From: Rodentolepis nana
Lineage: Eukaryota > Platyhelminthes > Cestoda > Cyclophyllidea > Hymenolepididae
DNA length: 15,366 nucleotides
Assembly: GCA_900617975.1 (NCBI GenBank)
Contig: UZAE01001078.1
Location: 1 to 15,366, forward strand
Reading direction: 5' to 3'
Shown piece by piece: positions 1-7,599 of this stretch. The notes below the pieces were generated by a model, which saw nothing but the letters and a program-made list of their open reading frames with translations, had not been told where the DNA came from and did not search any database. The number at the start of each line of letters is the position of its first letter. Position 1 is the stretch's first letter. Both the position numbers and the translations under genes were made by a program.

Positions 1-438
1 GGGGGGGGTAAGATGATTCAACGACTTAAAATGAGTTCCAAGGAAGTGGTCAACTGCCGTCTTATGAAATTTTTACCGTATGATTATACGTTGGGGAGGT
101 AAATCTATTGGTCACAACTCAAACAAAATGTAAATCTCGTATGCACACAGTTTGCCCACAATAAATTAACCACTTTCAGTCTTATCCAAAGTTAGAACTC
201 TTCCACAAAATTACTTAAGCTTCCGGAATGTTTATCAGATTTTATTCATTAAAATCCCATTGGTTTAGGCAACGAGTGGTCATATCGAGCAAAATAATTT
301 TTCAATTTTATATTCTTATATTTCAAGTCTGTTTTAAATATAGCTATTAAAAATCATGATTTTATTTACTATTTCTTTTCTTTACATGCACTCTTAATGT
401 TTTTAATTAATTGTGAAATTTTAATTGTTTATCCTTGT
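1..438. other. AT-rich upstream flank, no gene seen
   Basis: No open frame or RNA gene is recognisable. The stretch begins with eight G residues and is otherwise AT-rich. It presumably carries the promoter or upstream intron of the CISD gene at 480, but I see no clear TATA or initiator element that I would defend. Confidence 0.5.
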
Positions 439-440
439 AG
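426..440 (+). promoter_or_regulatory. Candidate 3' splice site ahead of the CISD start (5'UTR intron or spliced-leader acceptor)
   Basis: A pyrimidine-rich tract ending in TTGTAG at 435-440 lies 39 nt before the CISD ATG at 480. Flatworms use spliced-leader trans-splicing for part of their genes, and such acceptors lie a short way upstream of the start codon. The sequence equally fits the acceptor of an ordinary 5'UTR intron. Only the motif is seen; its use is inferred. Confidence 0.35.
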
Positions 441-479
441 GAATAACAGGGACGAGAACGAAGTCCTGGTTTTCTAATA

Positions 480-940
480 ATGAATGTTTTACATAATGTT
501 GTACGGGTTCATATTCCTGGTTTGTTAGCATCGGTCCCCATTCCAGACTCATTCACCGGGCTCTTTTCGTTATCACGTAGGTTTTAAGCTTAGTTTTAAG
601 ATTTTAGCCAAGGACATTTTGGGCCTAACACTTTTCAGTGGTTTTTCTGCTGCAATAGGTTACTCCATTTATTTCACGGTAAAAAATCGTGGCTTCTCTA
701 AGCAATTCAATACTGAAATAAAAAAGGATCAAGAAAAAGTTGTTGATTTTGTCGATATAGAATCAATAAACGGAAAAGCAAGCTTTTGCAGATGCTGGAA
801 ATCCAAAAAGGTAGGTGATTTTTTTACAGATATTAATTTCTTTCTAGTTTCCATACTGTGACGGGGCACACAATTCTTATAACAAAGAGACTGGTGATAA
901 TATCGGACCTCTGGTTATTGAAGCAAAGAAAACAAATTAG
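480..940 (+). CDS. CISD2: CDGSH iron-sulfur domain protein, CISD2 (NAF-1/Miner1)-like, complete, three exons
   Basis: Exons are 480-576, 608-810 and 848-940 (97+203+93 nt), giving 130 residues; human CISD2 has 135. The product is a small outer-membrane/ER protein that carries a redox-active, labile 2Fe-2S cluster facing the cytosol. CISD proteins act in iron-sulfur and redox handling, calcium balance and autophagy control. Residues 93-108 read [16 protein letters not shown], the full CDGSH signature, with ligands C93, C95, C104 and H108. Residues 109-124 (with ETGDNIGPL) match the conserved tail. Residues 36-57 form one hydrophobic segment, the expected N-terminal membrane anchor. The N-terminus, with an IPDSFTG segment at 21-27, resembles CISD2 rather than CISD1, whose N-terminus is shorter and different. 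The ATG at 480 is chosen because it alone gives this CISD2-like leader; the ATG at 484 is in another frame. Splicing is required, since exon 1 read through hits a stop within the first intron. All phases agree (phase 1, then phase 0). Expression is from its own short transcript with a poly(A) signal at 985. Confidence 0.93.
577..607 (+). other. 31-nt micro-intron, CISD intron 1
   Basis: This GT-AG intron starts GTAGGT and ends ATTTTAG. It splits a proline codon (phase 1). It holds two copies of GTTTTAAG (581-588 and 593-600). Retention would give an in-frame TAA within four codons. Alternative AGs at 593 and 600 would make still shorter introns (17 and 24 nt). Phase also requires an exon starting with two bases of a codon, which the AG at 607 supplies. 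Confidence 0.85.
811..847 (+). other. 37-nt micro-intron, CISD intron 2
   Basis: This phase 0 GT-AG intron has the same GTAGGT donor as intron 1, a TATTAAT branch-like sequence at 831-837, and ends TTTCTAG. It falls inside the CDGSH motif, between SKK and FPYCDGAH. An earlier CAG at 827-829 would leave a 19-nt intron and break the motif, so the AG at 846-847 is preferred. Confidence 0.93.
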
Positions 941-984
941 TTTTTCCCTGCAGAACGCTCCCCCTATCTTACAGAAATCAGTAA

Positions 985-990
985 AATAAA
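985..990 (+). terminator. Poly(A) signal AATAAA for the CISD gene
   Basis: A canonical AATAAA lies 45 nt after the CISD stop codon and is followed by a T-rich stretch. This gives a very short 3'UTR, typical of compact genes. Cleavage probably falls about 1000-1015. Confidence 0.6.
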
Positions 991-1019
991 ATTCTCTATT
1001 CGCTCTTTCTGATTTCATT

Positions 1020-3050
1020 TTGCATTTTCTTCCTTTTTTCTTGTATTGCGAAAATGTTTTGATTTTTTCCTTTGTAAAAGTGGCTTAACACTACACGGGT
1101 GTAGTTGTTGCATGTCCTGGTTTAGCTGCTTTGCACTTTTAAACCTGGTGTTATTGTTTTGTCATTTTCATACTAATGCAATCAATAAGACCGAATGAAC
1201 ATAATTTACTTAAAATTATCCGCTGAATTTCGCTATCCTCCTAAAACGTACAAATTGGAGTACCTTTTCATTTTCACCATCTGGAACGGGTACTCAGTAG
1301 ATCTGCTCCCCTCAAACTATTTATTACGTTCTTCTGCTCAACACTACAGAGGCTTTTACTAAACTTGTAGGATGCAAACACGCCCTTTCCCGTGCTGACA
1401 TTTGGCCGATGGGCTTTTTATATAAATCTTCCAGTCGCAAGGGGGTGTGGTTGATATCTTTGTTACCTGGCTTTTTCTATTTATTGACATGTTTGCGATT
1501 ACGTTAATGTCGATGTGAAAAAACTAAAGTCCAATATTGCTTGAAACCCGGCATAATTCCGGTCAATGCTAATCATAATGCCGGTATTGAGTTAAGGAAA
1601 TGTCGCAAATTATTAGCTGAATCATAGCGTAAGAAATTTTGAAGGTGCATGTTTAAACATGTAGGCAGTAAAGCACGACAACAGCGTTTTAATCGCCTTG
1701 TGAGTAATTAGGTCGCTAGTGCAGATGAGTTTAAAACTGCTGATAGTAGATCTCCAATGTCCTTCATCATTTCAATTATCCAGAGCATGATTTGTGGTCT
1801 AGATTCTTCCCATATGTCAGATTACTTTGCTTGAAATAAGACTGTTAACTGACCTCCTTTGTAGACTCGAAATTATTCGCAGTCACTACGTTTGAAATTA
1901 ATCTTTACGTCGAAGAAATAATTTTTTTATTTCAAAGCATTGATGCACAGATAATAAATGACTTATGTTTGCTTTCAAATAACAGATAATGATTTCTTAT
2001 CTTAAAAGGCGTTCTTGCAAATTAAAACGCAGAATTACGAGAGTGGCAAATGTTTGCTAAGTCGGAGAATCAAAAGAAGTTATCATTAGTCAAAATACAT
2101 AGTTTATGGATTGTAGTGAAGAGGAATGCGACAAAGTTCTTGTAATTGACGCCTGATTTTTCAAAAGATGTTGTGATGACTTGGCAATTTATTTTTCTTA
2201 AATGTATGAGTATGAGTTCGTCTTTGTCAAAAATCGATTCGAACATTGGGGCAATTTTTTTAACATTGTGTTCCAATTCCTGCAAATTTCACCAATATCA
2301 AACAATTCGCTAAGTTATTTTTAAATGAAGACCTCTATATGCCGAAAATATGCAACATTCTATCGAAGTACTTAAATATCAGCAATGCTCTCTGTAATTT
2401 CACCTTTTTGGTATAAACCCCTCTCGATTTAATCTGTTCAGCCACCTATCAATTGTTTTTTTTATTCTGAGTTCCTTCTCCTATTCCTTTCCCTGTTTCC
2501 CTCTCATCCCACCCCGAGTTCACAATTCAACTATTGTTGTTCTGGCTTAAGGTAGTAATTTCGCTTATAATGTAAACAAACAGCTTTGCTGATTCGATCT
2601 AAATGATAACGCGGAAGTGTCACGGAAAAATACTTACATCTCCCGTTCAGCTTAATAGGCAGCATAAACTGCTTTTTTGGCAAATAGTAAAATCTGGTAG
2701 TGAAACAACTACCGTTGAAGCAATGGCCTGTGCGCACTTCTGCACTCCAGAGGACTTGCAGTAGGTCAGAGGATTGATGCTAATTGATGCACCTCAAGCG
2801 ACAAGAATGCCCAGTCATACTAATTGATTATGGTCATCTGATGATTTAGAAGAACGGTTTCAAAATGCCCCTTTTGACCAAAAGAAAGTATTTCTAGCAT
2901 TACCATTGTGGTTCGGGAAATTAAGTACATCTAGCCTTAGCAAGAGAAAGCTTATTGAGGAACAAGTAAACATAAGTTTAATCTAGCTAAATTGTAGGAA
3001 ATAATAGAGACTTAAAGGAACTTTCGACTACCCCTAGCTCCATCACTACT
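1020..3050. other. Intergenic or intronic DNA without recognisable genes
   Basis: Only short frames occur here on either strand, including two minus-strand frames of about 70 codons at 2070-2285 and 2531-2737. Neither has a recognisable motif or flanking splice sites that I can defend. An imperfect hairpin lies at 1548-1584, and a 16-base segment at 1710-1725 recurs at 5243-5258. Otherwise I see nothing. Confidence 0.5.
1548..1584. repeat. Short imperfect inverted repeat
   Basis: CCGGCATAAT (1548-1557) faces ATAATGCCGG (1575-1584), pairing at nine of ten positions around a 17-nt loop. It is locally richer in G+C than its surroundings. No terminator, tRNA or known RNA structure is recognised; it may be a fragment of a mobile element. 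Confidence 0.35.
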
Positions 3051-3099
3051 CAACCTCATAAATGCTACGATTTTCGAATTCGAAGTCATTAGACAGCAC

Positions 3100-3497
3100 A
3101 TCTCTTAACGCCCCATTCCATTCCAAATAAAGTTCAAATTTGGACTCTATTTGATATTTCACTCAAGGGGTGTGCGATAGACTTACCTCCACGTGGTACA
3201 CCCTGGGCAACGTATACTCATACGGCAAAAAAGTCTATAAAACGGTAGTTGACTTCTGACTTCAAACTACCATGACCCCACTCTATGTCATATTCGACTA
3301 CTTTCACAGTACTCACCTCACCTTTTTGCCCCCATTGTATCTGTCTCTTTTACATCTTTGAAACACTCTTCTGTTCCCCACCCCTCTCTCGACTTTTTTC
3401 ACTTTAATGTTCCTTCCCCTCTGTGAAGCCTGAAGTCAACTAAAGGGCTAATGACAACTATCAAAACGCCTGCCATTTGATATAAATAAATAAATAT
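3100..3497 (+). mobile_element. 3' end of a probable non-LTR retroelement with an ATAA-rich tail
   Basis: The stretch is pyrimidine-rich and less AT-biased than its flanks. It carries a segment around 3426-3480 (GAAGTCAACTAAAGGG, then AAAACGCCTGCC) and ends in a short ATAA-unit run at 3482-3496. That order (short inverted-repeat-like block, AAACG-C-type motif, simple A/T-rich tail) resembles the 3' ends of LINE or Penelope-like elements in flatworm genomes. No reverse transcriptase coding is visible, so it would be a 5'-truncated copy. The family name and the left boundary are not determined. Confidence 0.45.
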
Positions 3498-4360
3498 TTC
3501 ACACAAAGATGATTCGCAATACTTTCCATGAAGGTACGCCTACATAGAAAATGAATAGGGAAAAACACCACTATAACAAATGTTATGAAAATTAGTTAAA
3601 CGTTCCGAAATCCTCTTCTAATTTCTAATCATCTATAAAGCGGACTAAATAATATCGAAAATCGAAATCTTGAGTGAAAATCAACGGAGTATTTTGGAGG
3701 TATAAAATTTGTGAAAAATCTCGCTTTGGTGAAAAATTCAGAACCCCAGGAAAGAATAAGATTCACATTAAAAGGACTGCAAATTTAATTATCATTTAAT
3801 TTATTATATTTTTTGCATTAGTTTGACTGTGATAGATTTATTCCCATGGAAATAGTGCGTATATAACTAAATTATTTAATGGGCTCATTTAAAAAATTTA
3901 CCGACATATTGGTTAAAAAATCGATGATGCGGGTGCACGACTTTCAAGCCTTCTAAAAAAATTTTCGACCTCTGGATCACTGGCACCTTGGTTGTTCGTT
4001 ATAAGCCGGTGGCAAAAGTCTAAAGATTAAAGGTTCGGGGAACATTTCCCATAAAAGGTAAAATAACTGACAAATACAATAAAGAGAAATGCGCGAATAT
4101 CATTTAAATAGAAGATTAGAAACAAGATAATCGTCCAAAATTAAATCAGGGCCATATTTAAATTGGGTCATTTTTGAGATTTTGCCAATTCTGTAGTTAA
4201 ATACACGATACTGTAGCGGATTGCTACACTAATAATCCTTGGCTATACTCAGTAATTTCTATGGTAGATTCTTCTATGTTTGTAAAGACTCCCAGAACTA
4301 GCTAAGCTACCGCAAAAGCCATAATTGAAACAGATGTTTCACGTTCAACATGTTTATTTG
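3498..4360. other. AT-rich stretch, no gene seen
   Basis: No coding or RNA feature is supported. A small perfect inverted repeat, TGTAGC-5 nt-GCTACA, lies at 4212-4228. It begins TG, as LTRs do, but no second copy is visible in the window. Confidence 0.45.
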
Positions 4361-4880
4361 GGTATAGTGCATGTGGCGTGCGCACAGACAAAGAGCTTAT
4401 GCATTAATTAAAATAGTGGATTTGATAAACCAAGAGAGGACTCTTGACTGGCAGTTGGTCGTGTGCTCGCACTCACGTCCGCGCCTACCCCCTATGCGAA
4501 GTTGCACGCCGCACTTTCAAGCCCCTCTAAGTGGTCATGAGATTACTTTGTTCAGCGGTGACAGCGATGAACAGTCTCATGAAAAGTGTGCTGACTTGTC
4601 TAGAGAATTTGTAAGGAAGTTCGCATATTGAGAAAGCTCGGTTGTTTACAGAGGCCGCCAAACAATCAGTGATCATTAGCCGGGATGTGTTTATGTTGAT
4701 TTTACATAAAGTTAGCAAGCATTCACAGCAAAGCCCTGTTCTCTCACCACTTTCGTGTTTATTCTTGCTAATTTTCGGGGAAATTAATATTAGAAGGCCC
4801 CACTGCAAACTCGTTTTCGAAAATGCAGTTAGTTGGATTTGTAGGAGGATTGCTAAAGTTCAGTTAAAGGCTTGCCTGTG
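4360..4880. repeat. Compositional island, probable dispersed-repeat or LTR-like fragment
   Basis: Against AT-rich flanks this stretch is clearly richer in G+C, notably 4371-4530. It is open in overlapping frames on both strands without any recognisable protein motif, which suits non-coding repeat sequence rather than a gene. It lies upstream of the Gypsy gag remnant in the same orientation, so a 5' LTR or leader is conceivable. I cannot show a matching 3' copy. Unclassified. Confidence 0.3.
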
Positions 4881-5143
4881 AAGTTCTGATACAGTGCATG
4901 TCGAATAACACATAGATTACAGATATTTTGTTACATATAGTAGACTTGTTTGAATTTACTGAACCGCCATTACATTTATACCTAATTTCGCAAGTGCTGA
5001 TTTTCCGTTAATTTAAGCAAAATTGTAAATTTAAGTTGGCCCATTTCGCAATATCATATTCACAACATCCCTTTTAAGAATAAATGCACATACATAGAAA
5101 TAATGGAACTGGTTTATCCGGTGAACCGGGCGTTAGATAATTA

Positions 5144-5300
5144 ATGCTGCACTTCATGACTTTAGGCATGTGGAGAGTACATCGCAAGCGTGTCAGACCC
5201 AAGGAATCTCATTCTTCAGCTGGTCGTGCTATGAACTATGTGAGGTCGCTAGTGCAGAGACCACTCAGTCAATCAACAATCAATAGTCTTAACATGGTCA
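5144..5300. repeat. Second compositional island with a 16-base segment shared with 1710-1725
   Basis: This patch is locally richer in G+C and contains AGGTCGCTAGTGCAGA at 5243-5258, exactly as at 1710-1725 on the same strand. An 86-codon open stretch (5144-5404) has no recognisable motif. It most likely belongs to a dispersed repeat; its relation to the Gypsy element downstream is unclear. Confidence 0.35.
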
Positions 5301-5540
5301 GCGTAGACAAAAAACTGTATTTAATAATTAAGTTCTATGCCAGTGACATCCTGATCATCACAACCACAATAAGCACATTCACGACAGTGGTATCGTTAAG
5401 GTAGCTTAGCTAATTTCAGGAGTTGGGTTTTAGCATCCTCTCAGACAGTACTCTAACTGGTATGGAACATATGCATTTCATTGGTTTCAAAATTTTGTTT
5501 GATCCATAATGATTTGAATTCCATTGCCTACCCTTGGTAA

Positions 5541-5735
5541 AAAATTGTCAGCGCTCATCAAGGCAATCTATACAAATTGGTTGAAGTTGCCTACTAAATC
5601 CACGAACTTTATAATAGACCAGGCAATAATGGAGTCAGAACTTTAGCTCCCTCTGTCAACACCTTGCAGCGACTGGGTGTCATTACTGAGCGGCTAGAGA
5701 AACTAAAACTCCTTGTACGGGTCATCTCCTTCTGA
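5541..5735 (+). pseudogene. gag C-terminal remnant (capsid end and coiled segment)
   Basis: In frame 0 the sequence reads KIVSAHQGNL, then VEVAY-stop-IHELYNRPG, then LQRLGVITERLEKLKLLV before a stop at 5733. Gag proteins of this Gypsy group end the capsid with a helix of the A-D-x-I-x-E-x type and then a heptad-like segment before the cysteine box, and this segment fits that. In-frame stops at 5538, 5595 and 5733 show decay. No upstream gag is recognisable. Confidence 0.6.
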
Positions 5736-5753
5736 CCTGTGTTTTCAAAGTGA

Positions 5754-5933
5754 CCTTGTGGTACCTCAAAACACAGAAAGCAAATCTGCTCTTATCACAG
5801 AACTTATGGAGACGACGTCAAGAGATACCATCCAAGTTGTAAATATGCCAGACCAAAAGGACTAGTTGACCATGGCCATTTCACTAGTAGCTTTCAAGTA
5901 ACTAACAGAAATTCTAAATTTAAATTACTTTAA
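5754..5933 (+). pseudogene. gag nucleocapsid box remnant (CHCC-like, degraded)
   Basis: The same frame continues after a stop at 5751 with ICSYHRTYGDDVKRYHPSC at 5784-5840. The arrangement resembles the CHCC nucleic-acid-binding box of Boudicca/Kabuki-like gag proteins, with C, H and the last C present but a tyrosine where the third ligand would be expected. The frame ends at the stop 5931-5933, exactly where the protease active site should lie. Confidence 0.6.
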
Positions 5934-6170
5934 ATGTTTTCTGAAGTTAGCGTTATTCCTTTTTATACGGAAAATCGTTTCCTCCAACATCTCAGCCTTA
6001 TCCCTCATGTGGCAAATAATCCCAGGATTAACACTTACGGCCAAAATTTCTCCAACCCAGTTTCTAACTTCGTCAAGAGTTCCAATTTGTTTTTTAACCG
6101 TTAATACACAAAACCTATTATTGGTACAGACTTTCTTTCCAAATTTGGTTTACTTGTCGATCTCAGTCAC
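5934..6170 (+). pseudogene. Aspartic protease remnant, active site lost
   Basis: After a stop codon at 5931, the frame reads SEVSVIP (5940-5960), ANNPRINTYG (ending about 6040), a second stop at 6102, then PIIGTDFLSKFGLLVD. Retropepsins of Ty3/Gypsy elements carry a D-T/S-G triad just before an x-E/A-V-S-V-x-P segment and a conserved I-I/L-G-x-D-F-L motif near the end. The flanking motifs are present, but the three codons where the triad belongs encode stop-Met-Phe. The frame is otherwise continuous with gag, as in elements with one gag-pol frame. Confidence 0.72.
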
Positions 6171-6362
6171 CTCATCCTGCTCTACAGCTTTATCTTTCAA
6201 GAGGATTTTGTTTCAGGTGTTTTGCACTCAATTAACCTGCAAATCCTTTTCTCTTCAGAAATCCTCACCAATACCTTATCTGAGTTTTCAACTATTTTTC
6301 ATGTTCAGTCCGATATTTTTGAGCTCAAACATGGAACGTGGCATTATATTATTATTTTTTTG

Positions 6363-6840
6363 ACTAAGGCACGTCGTCTTCATCCTGACAAGTTACCATC
6401 TACTAAAATGGAATTTCAACACATGGTATCATTAGGCATTGTTTAATATTCAAGTGGTTCATGGGCTTTTTCTTTAAACCTGGTCGCTGAGATCAAAGGT
6501 GACTGGAGATCATGTGGAGATAATTGTGCTCTCAATCAAATAACTACCAATTATCGTTTACCCATCTTTTATATTCACCGTTCCTCGCTTCAACTCAATG
6601 TTAAAATCCTATTCTCCAAACTGGACCTTGTTCGACCTTATCAACAGATACCAGTGACTCAAGATGATAGCGCGAAAACAACAGCTATCATTCCATTCGG
6701 CCTTCTCAAGTTCTACATATGGTTTTTTTTGTCTCCATAACGCTGAACAAGCATTACAACGATTTATGGACCCATTCCCAATCAGTGGAAAGTCTTCATC
6801 ATTTCCAAGGCGTGGTGGATGATTCATTCAAAACTGTGGT
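6363..6840 (+). pseudogene. Reverse transcriptase remnant (fingers and palm)
   Basis: The frame reads KARRLHPDKLPSTKMEF, a stop at 6444, then GDWRSCGDNCALNQITTNYR, and FSKLDLVRPYQQIPV at 6612-6656. The Asp of KLDL is at 6624. Next comes TTAIIPFGLLKF, then stops at 6738 and 6744. A frameshift follows (RFMD readable in another frame near 6759), and a further shift to VVDD at 6812-6823, the catalytic Y-x-D-D position. These are conserved RT blocks in correct order. After VVDD the similarity stops at an 11-C run, and the thumb and connection are missing. Confidence 0.85.
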
Positions 6841-6993
6841 CGAATCCCCCCCCCCCAGACTCACTTACCTGATTAAGGGCAACTTGAAGCCTTTTATCAT
6901 GAGAGCAGCGTTTGATATGGTCAATCAAACATTATTCATATAACTACCTTGAATCATTTCCACACCTCCAGTGGGACACAAATTGTTTTAAAG

Positions 6994-7344
6994 ATGAATG
7001 CATCTCAAGTGGTAGTTGGGGCAGTTCTGTAACAGATTGTCAATGGCCAAATTCAACCATAATCCTCCTCGAAGAGGGTAACGTTTACCAAAACAAAATG
7101 CAACCAAATTGGCAGGAAACTGCTCGCTGTCTCCTTAGTAGTCATACCCTTTCTGCATAACTTGGAAGAACCATAATTCATCAACTTCACCGATAACAAA
7201 CCTTTAATTTACGCTACATGAGCATATTCGGACTATCATTCTCCCAAGGAAATCCATCATTTGGACTTTATTTTTCAATTCGCCAAAGAAATTTTATATA
7301 TCGTATTCAACTCGGTTACGCCCAATACCCACCCATCTGAATGA
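6994..7344 (+). pseudogene. RNase H remnant
   Basis: One frame (6994-7344) reads NASQVVVGAVL, stop, QIVNGQIQP, stop, then KRVTFTKTK, GRKLLAVSLVV, FTDNKPLIYAT, stop, and SPKEIHHLDFIFQFAKEI. This is the Gypsy RNase H domain in order, including the G-x-x-L-L-A-V block and the T-D-x-K-P-L block. The first catalytic Asp (normally D-A-S) is Asn here. At least four in-frame stops are present (7030, 7060, 7171, 7219). The homology runs into the segment just before integrase and then breaks off. Confidence 0.85.
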
Positions 7345-7377
7345 TAGACCGGGACAAATTCATAAAAAACTTTTTAG

Positions 7378-7599
7378 CATGTTCCTTCGTTTTATGCTGG
7401 AGTAGACATAGTGAGGAAACCTTTGCAACCACCGTATGACGGAACCAACAAAGTTATTAAAAGCCTCATTTTTGTTCTCCACGGTACCAAGAATTCAATA
7501 AACATCGACAGGTTAAAGCCGGTATATTTAGGCAACCAAGTTGTATACCTCCACCCCCACTCCCCACCCTCCCCCCCCGCCCCCCAACTTAGAGAATGA
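7378..7599 (+). pseudogene. Integrase C-terminal (GPY/F-type) remnant
   Basis: An open stretch from after a stop at 7375 includes VRKPLQPPYDGTNKVIK (7411-7461) and INIDRLKPVYLG (7498-7533), then a proline-rich tail encoded by C runs (7551-7590). The PPYDG-x-x-K-V and V/I-x-I-D-R-L-K-P motifs are typical of the integrase C-terminal domain of Gypsy elements. The zinc-binding and DDE catalytic domains that should lie between RNase H and this point are absent, so roughly a kilobase has been deleted. Confidence 0.85.

Larger units (their letters stand above)
5541..7599 (+). mobile_element. Decayed Ty3/Gypsy LTR retrotransposon, internal region only
   Basis: The remains of gag, nucleocapsid, protease, reverse transcriptase, RNase H and the integrase tail follow one another in the standard Ty3/Gypsy order. 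From the gag end to reverse transcriptase they keep one reading frame (codons starting at multiples of 3 in window coordinates), broken only by stops. Later parts shift frame. The order protease-RT-RNase H-integrase and the sequence style (KLDLVR, VVDD, RKPLQPPYDG, DRLKP) fit Gypsy elements of flatworms, some of which have a CHCC-type gag box (Boudicca-like). At roughly 2 kb it is far shorter than a full internal region. LTRs, primer-binding site and polypurine tract were not found. The element is non-functional. Confidence 0.88.

Noticed and set aside
2070..2737. Two minus-strand frames of 71 and 68 codons
   Set aside because: They start from non-ATG codons, show no family resemblance, and have no defensible exon borders. 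They could be chance in AT-rich DNA; a translated search would settle it.
4371..4881. Overlapping open frames of 79-93 codons on both strands
   Set aside because: No motif, no splice context, and similar openness on both strands. This fits a patch with fewer A/T-rich stop codons rather than a gene.
6719..7160. Separate short genes suggested by open frames over the RT/RNase H region
   Set aside because: They are out-of-frame fragments of the decayed Gypsy pol; only short pieces such as VVDD are in the ancestral frame.
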